Shown here one piece after another: positions 19,209 to 29,397 of a stretch of DNA of 64,000 bases (positions are counted from its first letter, which is position 1; each line of letters opens with the position of its first letter). The stretch comes from Corynebacterium mendelii (GTDB taxonomy: Bacteria > Actinomycetota > Actinomycetes > Mycobacteriales > Mycobacteriaceae): NCBI RefSeq assembly GCF_017307055.1, contig NZ_JAFLEQ010000016.1, forward strand, positions 107,841 to 171,840, read 5' to 3'. A program made the translations under genes and the position numbers. The notes under the pieces were generated by a model. It had not been told where the DNA came from. It saw nothing but the letters and a program-made list of their open reading frames with translations, and ran no database searches.

Positions 19209-22200
19209 ATGGTATGTATGCCGACATTTCAGGATGCCCTTGCCGCTCTTCGTGACAATCAGCCGGAAGCCAAATACGGTCTTGCCTTTGAAAGACTGAT
19301 GGTCAACTATTTTCAGGCCGATCCGGTTTTGGCTGCCACCTACGACGAAGTGTGCCGGTGGGGGGATTGGCGCTACAACGGCGGGAAAACCGATACCGGC
19401 ATCGACATGGTGGCCCGCCGGATCGAAGACGGCCGCTGGGTTGCCATCCAGTGCAAGTTCTACAAAGAAACCGCCTTCCTGGACAAAGGGCACCTGGATT
19501 CCTTTTTCGAGGCTTCCGGAAGGAAAATAACCACCGAAAACGGCAAGGAAACCTTCGCCCAGCGGCTGATTATTTCCACCACCGACCGGTGGTCGACCAA
19601 TGCTGAGGCGATGTTGGAAGACCAGTCGATTCCGGTCTCACGTATTGGCATGGCCAGTATTGCGGAATCCCCGGTCGACTGGGATGTGGTCTTCCCCGGC
19701 TCCGAGATGAAGATCAATCTCTCCCGCAGGGAAACCTTCCAGCCGCGGCCCCACCAGGCTGAAGCCATCGACAAGGTGCTGGAAGGATTTACAACCCACA
19801 ACCGCGGCAAACTGATCATGGCCTGCGGTACAGGCAAAACCTTCACCTCCCTCCGCCTGGCGGAAAGGGTGGCTGAAGAAAGAGACGGAAAAGCCAACAT
19901 CCTGTTTCTGGTGCCGTCGATCTCTTTGCTGTCGCAAACCCTGAAAGAATGGGTCGCCCAGTCGGAAGTCGAGCTGCGCCCGTTCGCCGTGTGCTCTGAT
20001 GCGAAAGTCTCCCGGAAAGCAGAAGACATCGCCCCCTACGAGCTGCAGGTACCGGTGTCCACCACGGGTGCCGATATCGCCGAGCGTTACAGCCACGGCA
20101 AGCGTGCCAAGGGCCTGAATGTGGTGTTTTCCACCTACCAGTCACTTGATGCTGTCCACGACGCCCAGGGCAAAGGGCTAGACGAGTTTGATCTTGTGAT
20201 CTGCGATGAAGCGCACCGCACCACCGGTATTACCGCCCAGGGTGATGAGCCTTCCACCTTCACCAGAATCCACGACAAAAACTACATCGCAGCCGCCAAA
20301 CGGCTGTACATGACAGCCACGCCGCGGTTATTCGATGACAACCTCAAAGACAAGGCGGAAGAAGTCTCCGCCGAGGTCGCGTCGATGGATGATGAAGCCA
20401 TCTACGGGCCGGAGTTCTACCGCATCGGCTTCGGGCAGGCTGTGGAGAAAGGACTGCTCACCGACTACAAGGTCGTTGTCATGACAGTCGATGAGGACGT
20501 CGCAGCCGAAGCGATGGCCCGGCAGGATGTCTTCCAGGGCTCCAATGCACTGAACCTGACCACGGCTGCGGCGATGATCGGTACCTGGAATGCACTGGCC
20601 AAACGCTCCGGGAAGCTGGCGGAATCGGCGGAAGGTTTTTCCACGGATGACTACTCGATGCGGCGTGCGGTGGCTTTCGCCAAAGACATCAAAACTTCCA
20701 AAGAGATTGCCCGTGCTTTCCCGACACTGATCGGCAACTACCGGGAATCACTCGTTGACGCCTCGGCCCTCAATGATGTCAGCCTGCACCACATCGATCT
20801 TGACATCGAAGCCGAACATGTCGACGGTTCCATGAATGCAATGGAACGCGAATCAAAGCTGTCGTGGTTGAAGGCCTCCGTGTCCGACAACGAAACAAGG
20901 ATCCTCACCAACGCCCGTTGTTTGAGTGAAGGTGTGGATGTGCCGGCGCTGGACGCCGTTGTGTTCTTCAATGCCCGCAACTCGATGGTCGATGTGGTTC
21001 AGTCTGTGGGCCGGGTCATGAGGAAAGCCGCGGATAAAAACCTCGGCTACATCATTTTGCCGGTGGCTGTTTCTCCGGATGTTTCCCCGGAAGTGGCCCT
21101 CAACGACAACCGCCGGTTCAAAGTCGTGTGGCAAATCCTCAACGCTCTGCGCGCCCACGACGACCGGTTCAACGCCAAGGTCAACTCGATCCAGCTGGAT
21201 AAAGACCAGGCCCCTGAATTGCCCCTGGAAATCGATAGGGTCGTAAAACCCAATGTGATCGAAGGTGACACACCGGGCGATGGGGAAGGGGACGCGGAAG
21301 CTTTCGGCGACTCGAAATCGGTGACCCAACTGGCGCTGTTCTCTCTTGAACAGTGGCAGGAAGCCATGAACGTCAAGCTGGTGAAAAAGGTCGGTTCCCG
21401 CGAATACTGGGACAACTGGGCCGAAGATGTGGCCGGCATTGCACAGGCACAGATCACCCGCATCAATGCTCTTCTGGACAATGCCAGCCCGAAAACGAAA
21501 AAAGAGTTTGACCGTTTCGTTGAGGGATTGCGCGGCAACCTCAACGATTCAATCACTGAGGAAGATGCAGTCAGCCTGCTCTCCCAGCATCTGATCACAG
21601 CCCCTGTGTTTGATGCGCTGTTCAAAGAGCACAGCTTCGCCGAGCATAACCCGGTGTCGAAAGTCATGCAGCGCATGGTTGACGTCCTGGCCGACAGCAA
21701 ACTGGAATCTGAAACCGCCAGCCTGGACAAGTTCTACGAATCGGTGCGGGTCCGTGCCTCTGAGGTCACCAGTGCTTCCGGCAAACAGCAGGTCGTCAAG
21801 GAACTCTACGAACAGTTTTTCCGGAAGGCCTTCAAAAAACAGTCTGAGGCTCTCGGTATCGTCTACACCCCGGTCGAGATCGTCGACTTTATTCTGCGTG
21901 CCGCCGATGACCTGTCGAAGGAACACTTCGGCAAGGGCCTGACAGATGACGATGTGCACGTCTTGGATCCGTTCACCGGAACCGGAACTTTCATTGTCCG
22001 CCTGCTGCAGAGTGGTCTTATTGAACCGGAAGATTTGGCGCGCAAGTACGCCAACGAAATCCATGCCACAGAGATCATGCTGCTGGCCTACTATGTCGCA
22101 GCCGTCAACATCGAGTCCACCTTCAATGCCCTGCAGCTTGAGCGCGCTCTTCGTGAAGGTAAACCCGAACCCGATTACGTGCCCTTTGACGGCATTGCCT

Positions 22201-24191
22201 TGGGCGATACCTTCCAGACCTATGAAGACGGCGACGCCCTTGATTTCGAGGTATTCAAGGAAAACAACAAGGCTCTGGAGCGCCAGAAGTCTGCGCCCAT
22301 CCACATCATTGTCGGAAACCCGCCCTACTCTGCAGGACAAAAGACCGGCAACGACAACAACCAGAATCTGAAATACCCGTCGCTTGACCGGCGCATTACA
22401 GAGACCTATGCAGCTCGGTCCTCTGCAACAAACAAAAATAGGCTTTACGATTCTTATCTTCGCGCTTACCGTTGGGCCACCGACCGCATTGGTGACCAAG
22501 GGATCGTGGCGTTTGTCTCCAACGGTGGATGGATTGATAGTAACTCTGCTGACGGTGTGCGCATTTCGTTAGAAAAAGATTTTTCCGAAATCTATGTCTT
22601 TAATTTAATGGGAAATATGCGCAATCCGGATTGGAAACGTGAAGGGGGGCAAATCTTCGGTTCTGGTTCACAGACGACTATCACTTTATTTTTGGGAGTG
22701 AAGGAATCTGGGGTTTCGGGGTGTCGAATTCACTACCGAAGTGTTGGGGATTTTCTTTCTCGAGAAGAGAAACTAGAGATAGTTAAAAACTCTGAGTTAT
22801 TGAGTCTTGAGTGGCGGGATATTGTCCCCAACAAAGAGGGTGATTGGCTTGATTGCCGATCGGAAGAGTTTGATAAGTGGCCAGTTTTGGCCGATAGGAC
22901 GGGTGTAAAAAGGCAATATTTCAGAATTCAGTCAGGTGGTCTAAAAACTAATCGCGATGCGTGGTGCTACAACTTAAAAATTGATAATCTGAGGCGGTCA
23001 ATCGAACTCCTAATTAGCACCTTTGATCAGGCTAAAAGAGAATTTAACTCGGTGCGCACGTATGATTGTGCCAAAAAAGTTTCAGTTGTGGAGGCGGAGC
23101 AGTTTATAAGCTCTCGACCGGACTTGAGAGATTCGACTCTCATTGCGTGGACGTTGGAGCTGCAGAATAAGCTTGCTGTGTTACAGGATATTTCCTATGA
23201 TTCCTCTTCGGAGTTCTATAGCCTCTATCGGCCGTTCTTTAAAAGTCATTGTTACTTCAATAAGGATCTGAATACTGGTACATATCGTCTTCCCGCTCTC
23301 TTTCCGACAAAGCACCATGACAATGTTGGGATTTACGTCTTAGGTCTTGGTGCTAAGAAGCCCTTCTCGGTGTTCGGAACTTCCCTTATCCCAGATTTGA
23401 ATCTCTATGGATCTGAAGGGGGAAAGTTTTTCGCCCGTTGGTCTTGGGAACCAATTTCGCCTACCGAGGGAGAGCTTGATCTATTCTCTGGTGCTGAGAA
23501 TTCGGATGCGTCAGTGGGAGAAGCTGGAGAGATCATTGACGGATACCGTCGAGTCGACAACATCACCGATGAGATTCGTGCTGAATACAAGAAGAAGCTC
23601 GGTCCGGATGTCACCAGTGATGACATCTTCTACTTCGTTTACGCGCAGCTACATGATCCTGGATACAGGGAAAAATACCGGGCTGACTTGAAGAAGATAC
23701 TGCCCCACATTGAGGTTCCGACAGATCGCGAACGCTTTGATTTTATGGTTGATTGCGGACGGCGTCTCATGGATTTGCATGTCAACTATGAATCGGTCGA
23801 ACCCTATCCAGTTACGGTTTCGGTGAAAAAGTCTGCTGACGAGAATGACCGCGAGACGTGGCGTGTTTCCAAGATGAAATGGGCCAAGAAGAAGGACCCA
23901 GAGACCGGTAAGAACGTCAACGATGTGACAAAGCTGATCTACAATAAGGCTGTCACCATCACAGATATTCCGGCCGAAGCCGAAGAATACATGCTGGGTT
24001 CAAGGTCAGCGCTCGGTTGGCTGATTGATCGGTACCAGGTCAAAAAGGATAAGAAATCCGGAATCATCAACGATCCGAATGACTGGTGCGACGAAGTTGG
24101 CAATCCCCGCTACATTGTCGATCTCATTGCGCGGGTAGCCCGGGTTGCCGTTGAGACCAACATGATCGTCAACTCGATGGTGGAGGAGTAA
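19209..24191 (+). CDS. Type ISP-like restriction-modification enzyme (nuclease-helicase-methyltransferase)
   Basis: A single 1660-aa polypeptide with the full Type ISP (LlaGI/LlaBIII-like) order. Residues about 20-130 are an Mrr-type PD-(D/E)XK nuclease (GIDMVAR with D66, then AIQCKFY with Q81 and K83). Residues about 175-650 are a superfamily 2 translocase (Walker A ACGTGKT 205-211, DEAH box 333-336, YMTATPR 367-373, QSVGRVMRKA about 598-607). A helical coupler precedes the N6-adenine methyltransferase (motif I DPFTGTGTF 920-928, motif IV NPPY 1037-1040). A target-recognition part follows from about 1100 to the end. All catalytic residues look intact. Such enzymes methylate one strand of an asymmetric site and cut unmodified DNA after translocation. 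ATG 19218 is an alternative start (CATAAT 7 nt upstream). From about nt 22420 to 23560 the base composition turns clearly AT-richer. The GHKL gene starts 7 bp after the stop. Confidence 0.9.
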   Translation: MVCMPTFQDALAALRDNQPEAKYGLAFERLMVNYFQADPVLAATYDEVCRWGDWRYNGGKTDTGIDMVARRIEDGRWVAIQCKFYKETAFLDKGHLDSFFEASGRKITTENGKETFAQRLIISTTDRWSTNAEAMLEDQSIPVSRIGMASIAESPVDWDVVFPGSEMKINLSRRETFQPRPHQAEAIDKVLEGFTTHNRGKLIMACGTGKTFTSLRLAERVAEERDGKANILFLVPSISLLSQTLKEWVAQSEVELRPFAVCSDAKVSRKAEDIAPYELQVPVSTTGADIAERYSHGKRAKGLNVVFSTYQSLDAVHDAQGKGLDEFDLVICDEAHRTTGITAQGDEPSTFTRIHDKNYIAAAKRLYMTATPRLFDDNLKDKAEEVSAEVASMDDEAIYGPEFYRIGFGQAVEKGLLTDYKVVVMTVDEDVAAEAMARQDVFQGSNALNLTTAAAMIGTWNALAKRSGKLAESAEGFSTDDYSMRRAVAFAKDIKTSKEIARAFPTLIGNYRESLVDASALNDVSLHHIDLDIEAEHVDGSMNAMERESKLSWLKASVSDNETRILTNARCLSEGVDVPALDAVVFFNARNSMVDVVQSVGRVMRKAADKNLGYIILPVAVSPDVSPEVALNDNRRFKVVWQILNALRAHDDRFNAKVNSIQLDKDQAPELPLEIDRVVKPNVIEGDTPGDGEGDAEAFGDSKSVTQLALFSLEQWQEAMNVKLVKKVGSREYWDNWAEDVAGIAQAQITRINALLDNASPKTKKEFDRFVEGLRGNLNDSITEEDAVSLLSQHLITAPVFDALFKEHSFAEHNPVSKVMQRMVDVLADSKLESETASLDKFYESVRVRASEVTSASGKQQVVKELYEQFFRKAFKKQSEALGIVYTPVEIVDFILRAADDLSKEHFGKGLTDDDVHVLDPFTGTGTFIVRLLQSGLIEPEDLARKYANEIHATEIMLLAYYVAAVNIESTFNALQLERALREGKPEPDYVPFDGIALGDTFQTYEDGDALDFEVFKENNKALERQKSAPIHIIVGNPPYSAGQKTGNDNNQNLKYPSLDRRITETYAARSSATNKNRLYDSYLRAYRWATDRIGDQGIVAFVSNGGWIDSNSADGVRISLEKDFSEIYVFNLMGNMRNPDWKREGGQIFGSGSQTTITLFLGVKESGVSGCRIHYRSVGDFLSREEKLEIVKNSELLSLEWRDIVPNKEGDWLDCRSEEFDKWPVLADRTGVKRQYFRIQSGGLKTNRDAWCYNLKIDNLRRSIELLISTFDQAKREFNSVRTYDCAKKVSVVEAEQFISSRPDLRDSTLIAWTLELQNKLAVLQDISYDSSSEFYSLYRPFFKSHCYFNKDLNTGTYRLPALFPTKHHDNVGIYVLGLGAKKPFSVFGTSLIPDLNLYGSEGGKFFARWSWEPISPTEGELDLFSGAENSDASVGEAGEIIDGYRRVDNITDEIRAEYKKKLGPDVTSDDIFYFVYAQLHDPGYREKYRADLKKILPHIEVPTDRERFDFMVDCGRRLMDLHVNYESVEPYPVTVSVKKSADENDRETWRVSKMKWAKKKDPETGKNVNDVTKLIYNKAVTITDIPAEAEEYMLGSRSALGWLIDRYQVKKDKKSGIINDPNDWCDEVGNPRYIVDLIARVARVAVETNMIVNSMVEE

Positions 24192-24198
24192 CCGTCCT

Positions 24199-25731
24199 GT
24201 GTCCTCACCGAACGAAATCTCCCCCGAGATCACCGGAACCATTCCGCTGCCGCCGAAGGCAGAGATCAATGAAGCGCTGGGCGCAAACCATGATCTTTTC
24301 ACCGGTATTGATGAGTTGATCGACAACTCCATCGACGCGCATGCCACAAAGATTGCGGTGGTGTTCTATCTGTCGGATATGCGGATGGTGCAGATTGCCA
24401 TCCATGACGACGGCGACGGAATGTCGAAGGAAACTCTGGAAAAGGTGCTCCGACTGGGATCGCACGAGGCCCGCTCGTCAACAAATATCGGACGGTACGG
24501 CATGGGCATGAAGGAAGGCTCCTACGCCAATGCCGGACTGACCACGATCGTGTCACGGGTGCGTGGCCACTACGGCCACGGCTATCGGCTGAATAAACAG
24601 ACCCTGGAAGCTGAAATCCTGAGTGAGAAATCGGTCAACCGGGTCTGGAATCTCCGGGACAGTGTGATCGGCCCCAACCGGGGAACCACCATCGTTTGGA
24701 ACCAGCTGGTGCGAACCTATCAGGGCAACAAAATCGATGAAGCCAGGGCATTTGTCTCCAGCACTCTCGAGCGGCTGCGCAAGCATATTGGTATCCGCTA
24801 CCACCGTTTTCTTGAAAGCGACAGACTGGATGTCAGCTTCCACAACGTGGTTGATGAATTCGTCCCGGGACTAGCCGCGGGGCCGAAAGCGATCAGTCCC
24901 TTTGCATACCGCAGAAGCGGTGATCCCGACTATCCACGAACTCTGACACTTGACGGGAAAAAGGATGGCCCAGCGGTCACAGCCCACATCTGGCCCAACC
25001 GGTCACGGACAGACAACTTCAACTTGGAGGCAAAAGACGAATTGGGGCACCAGGGGTTCTACATCTATGACGCCAACAGATTGATTACCCACGGAGGATG
25101 GCACGGCTACCGGCAGGCGGCAAAAGACACCAAGCTGCTGCGACTGGAAATCTCATCACCGGAACTGCTGGACAGCACGTACATGACCATCAGTCCACAA
25201 AAAGGATCGGTACGTCTTACCCCTGAATTCCACGATCTTGTGGACCGGTTGAAAGATCCCTCCGATCCATCGGTTACTTTCGCAACGGTTGTTGCCGACG
25301 CCAGAGAAGCATTGAGGGCATCGAACAGCCGATCCGCTGACGCTGATCCGATTCCTGATGTCACCAAGGACTTTCCGACAGCGCCGAAGGAAGTCATCTG
25401 GGAAACGGAGAAATTCATTCCCGGAGGTCAGGTGAAAATCGAGTGGGGGACTGTCGAAGATGGTGGCTTCGTTGCCGTGGATCCGGAAGCCCACACCATC
25501 ACTGTCAATGACAGTTGGCGGGAAGCCCTTGCACATACGACAGCCACCGGCAGCGCCGCGAGCAATCCAGGCGACGAAGCGCCATTGCTGAAAACCCTGC
25601 TCTACCTGGCCTTCGGTCAGATAGCAGTAAGCACCCGTATGTCAGCGAAAGCGAAAGCAAATCTTGAGCTTCAAATGTCCATTCTGAATGCAGCAGCTGA
25701 CGTTGATCCTTTACTCAATGACGCCTCATAA
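24199..25731 (+). CDS. MORC-like GHKL ATPase of the defence operon
   Basis: A 510-aa protein with an N-terminal HATPase (GHKL/Bergerat) fold. N-box: ELIDNSIDAHAT (E39, N43). ATP-lid motif: DDGDGM (70-75). Second glycine motif: GRYGMGMKEG (98-107). The following about 200 residues would be the S5-like transducer found in MutL, gyrase B and MORC. The C-terminal third is unassigned. Stand-alone MORC-like ATPases of this kind are known partners of Z1 helicases in bacterial restriction-modification loci, where they are thought to clamp or loop DNA. The GTG start has GGAGGAG 9 nt upstream inside the end of the previous gene, so the two are probably translationally coupled. Confidence 0.85.
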   Translation: MSSPNEISPEITGTIPLPPKAEINEALGANHDLFTGIDELIDNSIDAHATKIAVVFYLSDMRMVQIAIHDDGDGMSKETLEKVLRLGSHEARSSTNIGRYGMGMKEGSYANAGLTTIVSRVRGHYGHGYRLNKQTLEAEILSEKSVNRVWNLRDSVIGPNRGTTIVWNQLVRTYQGNKIDEARAFVSSTLERLRKHIGIRYHRFLESDRLDVSFHNVVDEFVPGLAAGPKAISPFAYRRSGDPDYPRTLTLDGKKDGPAVTAHIWPNRSRTDNFNLEAKDELGHQGFYIYDANRLITHGGWHGYRQAAKDTKLLRLEISSPELLDSTYMTISPQKGSVRLTPEFHDLVDRLKDPSDPSVTFATVVADAREALRASNSRSADADPIPDVTKDFPTAPKEVIWETEKFIPGGQVKIEWGTVEDGGFVAVDPEAHTITVNDSWREALAHTTATGSAASNPGDEAPLLKTLLYLAFGQIAVSTRMSAKAKANLELQMSILNAAADVDPLLNDAS

Positions 25732-25930
25732 ATAGTTCTGAACAGGGGTGAAAGGCGTCGATGACGCTGTGACTGATGAATACAGTAGACAGCGGCACCT
25801 CTGTCCGTTTTCTCTCTTTCCCCGTACTGGCACTGGCTCGGCCCAGTGTTCATTCTGATAAATCGCCGTCTCAGACCGGTCAGATAGACCCAGCATCTGA
25901 CCTTCCGGAAGACGGCCGAAAGGAACAATA

Positions 25931-28900
25931 GTGTCAACCAAATTCAAGAAGATTCGCTCAGAACTCTTCAACTCCCTACGCCCAGCCAATCCCGGGAAAA
26001 TCCACAGTCTGCTTACCTATCTTGAATTCCGAGGCAACGACTTCACGCAAGAAGACGTCGAAGCATTTATCACTGATAGTCCAGAAGGAAGTCTCGATCA
26101 TGTGATGTCTTTTGTGGTGGCCGTCTGCGAGCAGCCGGCATCGGCGCTTGACCCGAAAACAGAGACCACCGAAGAGACCGATGAACGGCTTGAGTGGGTC
26201 ATTGACACGTTGGGTCTGTCGAAAGTCGGGGACGAAATCAGGCGGCGGATGCCGAAACCTGTGCCGACCGTGATCATCGGAAACGAGTTTCGGGATTGGT
26301 ACACGCCCGAGCGGGAAGCCCGCAACCCGCACTACTGGGACAGCTACAGAAGTGTGCTGGAACGCAAAGGCTGGGGAATCCAATCGATCAAGACTGTCGA
26401 AAACCAGGCACGGCAGGTACTCAAACGGATTGAAGACCCCACTGCCGAGCACTACCTGTCCCACCGTGGTCTGGTAGTCGGTTACGTGCAGTCCGGGAAA
26501 ACCGCGAACTTTACTGCTGTTGCAGCCAAAGCCATTGATGCCGGCTACCGCATGGTGATTGTGCTGGCAGGTACTCTGACAAATCTTCGGGAACAAACCC
26601 AGCGGCGACTCGACAAAGAACTCATTGGCCGGGAAGCGATCCTCAACGGCATTGATGAAGCAAACATGTCGAAGCGCCAGCGCTCACGGGAAACCTACTT
26701 TGACAACGATGAAGAGTGGGAGCGCACCGAAGACGAGTCTGGCGATATTTTCGTCAGCCATGGGCCGTCCTGGGGAACCCCGGGTTTTCCGGAGATCAAA
26801 AGGATCACCAGCTCCAAACACGACTACGGGGCACCGAATTCCCACAACAGCGAACTGGTGTTTAACGTCAATCACGGCGATGCTGCGGTACACGACCCGA
26901 AAAACCTCGACGAGATGCCCTGCATGTTTGCAGTGGTTAAAAAACAGGCCGATGTTCTGGCAAAGCTGCAGGAAGCACTCAGTGCAAAAGGCAACAAGGA
27001 TCCCCGGTTCAAGGATCTGCCAGTCCTGATCATCGACGACGAGGCCGATCTGGCATCGATCAACACGAAGAAAAACGATCTGTCCGTCGCCCCGGAAGAC
27101 AAAGACCGCACCAGAATCAATGAACTGATCACCGGCATTCTCAAAACCATGCCGCGTGCCCAATACGTCGGCTACACTGCCACCCCGTTTGCCAATGTGT
27201 TCATTGATCCGGATGATCCGGGTGATCTTTATCCCCGCAACTTTGTCCTCATGCTGGACAAGCCGGACGGCTACCGGGGGGCGGAATGGTTCCATGACCG
27301 GCTGAACTTCACCGATGACGACGAAGAACCCACTATCGACAATTGTCGCAGTGAAGCGTTTATCCGCTACCTGGCTGAGGAACTGGTGGTTGATGAAGAA
27401 AACACCAGTGAAGCACAGCTGCAGGCCGAAAAAGAAGCCTTTTTCGAAGAACACCGCTGCGAACTGCAGCGGGCATTGGACATGTTCGTACTCACCGGTG
27501 CGGTGAAAAAATACCGGGAAGAAAAAGACCCGGAGCTTTCCTTCAAACACCACACCATGCTGGTTCATGAGGGAGTCGACACCCACCTGCACGATGAAAC
27601 CACCCGGATTCTGCGCGAGCTGTGGACTACCAGGGGATATGGTGCGGGTCTGCCGATTCCACAGATGCAGGAGCTGTTCGAGAAAGACGTCTTGCCGGTG
27701 ATGAAAGCCGGCGACGGTAGCTGGAGTGAAGATTGGCCGGTTCCGGAAAGCTGGCAGGAATTGCAGCCTTACATCATCAAGGCTTACGAGGAGATCACCA
27801 CTGACACAAGTGAATCAGGGGGATCGCCGATCCTGCAGATCAACACCGGCGACAACTCCGACGAGATGCCGAACTTCGAGTCCGGTAAAGTATGGAAGGT
27901 TCTGGTCGGCGGTGCGAAGCTATCTCGTGGTTACACCGTTGAAGGATTAACCGTCAGCTACTTTCGGCGGCGCACCGTGTCAGCCGACACACTCATGCAG
28001 ACCGGCCGTTGGTTCGGTTTCCGCAAGGGCTACCAGGATCTGGTTCGCCTGTATGCCCCGGAGACTCTGGTTGACGCGTTCGAAGCTGCCATGGTCGATG
28101 AGGAAACGTTCCGCTACAACGCCCGTGTGTATGCCGGATTCGGTGAAGGAGCCCTCACCCCGGCCGACCTGCCGCCGCTGGTCCAGCAGTCGCTGCCCTG
28201 GCTGGCGCCCACCGCAAGGGAAAAGCGCTTCAATGTCTATCCCGTATCAGCCGCCTGTGGCCCGGAAACAAAGGAATTCAACGGTATTCCGGCCCGCTCC
28301 AACCGGCAGGCTTTGGCGGACAACTTCACCGGTGTTGCGCAGCCGTTGCTTCAAACACTGTCGGCAGATATAGCGAAATTGGCGTTCTTCCGTGAAGAGG
28401 GAGCCAAAAACGGCAAGTTGAGGTATTCTACCGGACAAATCCAGGCGCACTGCGGGCTGATGTCTTCCAGCGACTTCGTTGATCTGCTGGGAAAAATGCA
28501 GTGGACCACTGAAGGAAGCTTCAAAGAAAATGTGGTCAACCCACGGCTGGAATACCTGCGCAATCTTCTAGGCCGTGGCTCACACGCCAACCCCGATGCT
28601 TCGGACTTCAGTGAAATCGTGGTGCTGCTGCCGCATCTGAAGAACAATCCGAAGATGATCGATGTTCCGGGGGTCGACTTCAAAGTGCCGCTGGTCCAGC
28701 GCAGTCGCCGTGTGGGCCGTGCCGATATTACCGGTGGTGACCGGAAACTCATGTATGTCGCCCAGAACATCGCGGCCGGCAACGACTGCCGTGAACTCGG
28801 GTCCGAGGACGCTGAAAAAATGGGGATCACACTGCCGCAGTACTCCGACGAACCGGAACCGTTCCCCATGACGCCGGAACGCATGAACAACAGGGGTGCG

Positions 28901-29140
28901 GTCATTGTGACACTGTTCGATGACCGTGACCCGGAGATACTCAAGCAGATGAAGGATTCCGGGACCTGGACTGTTCCGGATTTCACGGCAGGTGAGGTGG
29001 GACTGGCACTGGCAGTCAACTCGCCACTGGAACCGATCAAGGGTTTTGAGGATGTCATTGAGCTGCGGGTGATAAAACGCAACGCCGACAACACCTATGA
29101 CGCGACCATCGATGTCAGGGATGTGCCGGCCAACGTGTGA
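25931..29140 (+). CDS. Z1-domain superfamily 2 helicase-like protein
   Basis: A 1069-aa protein. Walker A is GYVQSGKTANF (about 184-194), the DEAD-like box is LIIDDEADLASI (367-373 core) and motif III is YTATPFANVF (415-424). The Z1 hallmark region spans roughly residues 660-710: LSRGYTVEGLTVSYFRRR, then DTLMQTGRWFGFRKGYQDL. The C-terminal about 300 residues are unassigned. Z1 proteins are predicted DNA translocases or helicases in restriction-modification islands with GHKL ATPases. The GTG start has GAAAGGA about 6 nt upstream. A 199-bp gap precedes it; that gap has a GCGTC/GACGC hairpin at about 25753-25766 and may carry a separate promoter. No nuclease motif is obvious in this protein. Confidence 0.88.
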   Translation: MSTKFKKIRSELFNSLRPANPGKIHSLLTYLEFRGNDFTQEDVEAFITDSPEGSLDHVMSFVVAVCEQPASALDPKTETTEETDERLEWVIDTLGLSKVGDEIRRRMPKPVPTVIIGNEFRDWYTPEREARNPHYWDSYRSVLERKGWGIQSIKTVENQARQVLKRIEDPTAEHYLSHRGLVVGYVQSGKTANFTAVAAKAIDAGYRMVIVLAGTLTNLREQTQRRLDKELIGREAILNGIDEANMSKRQRSRETYFDNDEEWERTEDESGDIFVSHGPSWGTPGFPEIKRITSSKHDYGAPNSHNSELVFNVNHGDAAVHDPKNLDEMPCMFAVVKKQADVLAKLQEALSAKGNKDPRFKDLPVLIIDDEADLASINTKKNDLSVAPEDKDRTRINELITGILKTMPRAQYVGYTATPFANVFIDPDDPGDLYPRNFVLMLDKPDGYRGAEWFHDRLNFTDDDEEPTIDNCRSEAFIRYLAEELVVDEENTSEAQLQAEKEAFFEEHRCELQRALDMFVLTGAVKKYREEKDPELSFKHHTMLVHEGVDTHLHDETTRILRELWTTRGYGAGLPIPQMQELFEKDVLPVMKAGDGSWSEDWPVPESWQELQPYIIKAYEEITTDTSESGGSPILQINTGDNSDEMPNFESGKVWKVLVGGAKLSRGYTVEGLTVSYFRRRTVSADTLMQTGRWFGFRKGYQDLVRLYAPETLVDAFEAAMVDEETFRYNARVYAGFGEGALTPADLPPLVQQSLPWLAPTAREKRFNVYPVSAACGPETKEFNGIPARSNRQALADNFTGVAQPLLQTLSADIAKLAFFREEGAKNGKLRYSTGQIQAHCGLMSSSDFVDLLGKMQWTTEGSFKENVVNPRLEYLRNLLGRGSHANPDASDFSEIVVLLPHLKNNPKMIDVPGVDFKVPLVQRSRRVGRADITGGDRKLMYVAQNIAAGNDCRELGSEDAEKMGITLPQYSDEPEPFPMTPERMNNRGAVIVTLFDDRDPEILKQMKDSGTWTVPDFTAGEVGLALAVNSPLEPIKGFEDVIELRVIKRNADNTYDATIDVRDVPANV

Positions 29141-29228
29141 CATCAGCGGATGCTCCGGTCCACCGGCCGCCCCATGCTTGCAACGGGTGGGCTGATGGTC
29201 TTGGTCCTGATCCCGTCGTGGACGACAC

Positions 29229-29268
29229 AAAGCCCCGGTGTGCGGCAGTGGCCGCACACCGGGGCTTT
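29229..29268. terminator. 18-bp perfect terminator hairpin after the defence operon
   Basis: Arms 29229-29246 and 29251-29268 are exact reverse complements (AAAGCCCCGG...CCGGGGCTTT) with a 4-nt loop. It sits between the convergent Z1 and cyclase genes and probably acts in both directions. Confidence 0.8.
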
Positions 29269-29397
29269 GCGCCGCAGGGGAAGAGTTGGAAGACACGACC
29301 TGCGGTGAGAAAGAACGGTTGACGAAGGTAAGAAGACCGGCTGTCACCGGGCCAATGGATCATTGGCGGTGGTAGACGGGTGGGCGCCTGTTTTTGA

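Noticed and set aside
19000..29300. Defence operon as a complete mobile element
   Set aside because: No integrase, transposase, flanking tRNA or direct repeats seen at its edges; only its accessory content and the AT-rich segment suggest transfer.
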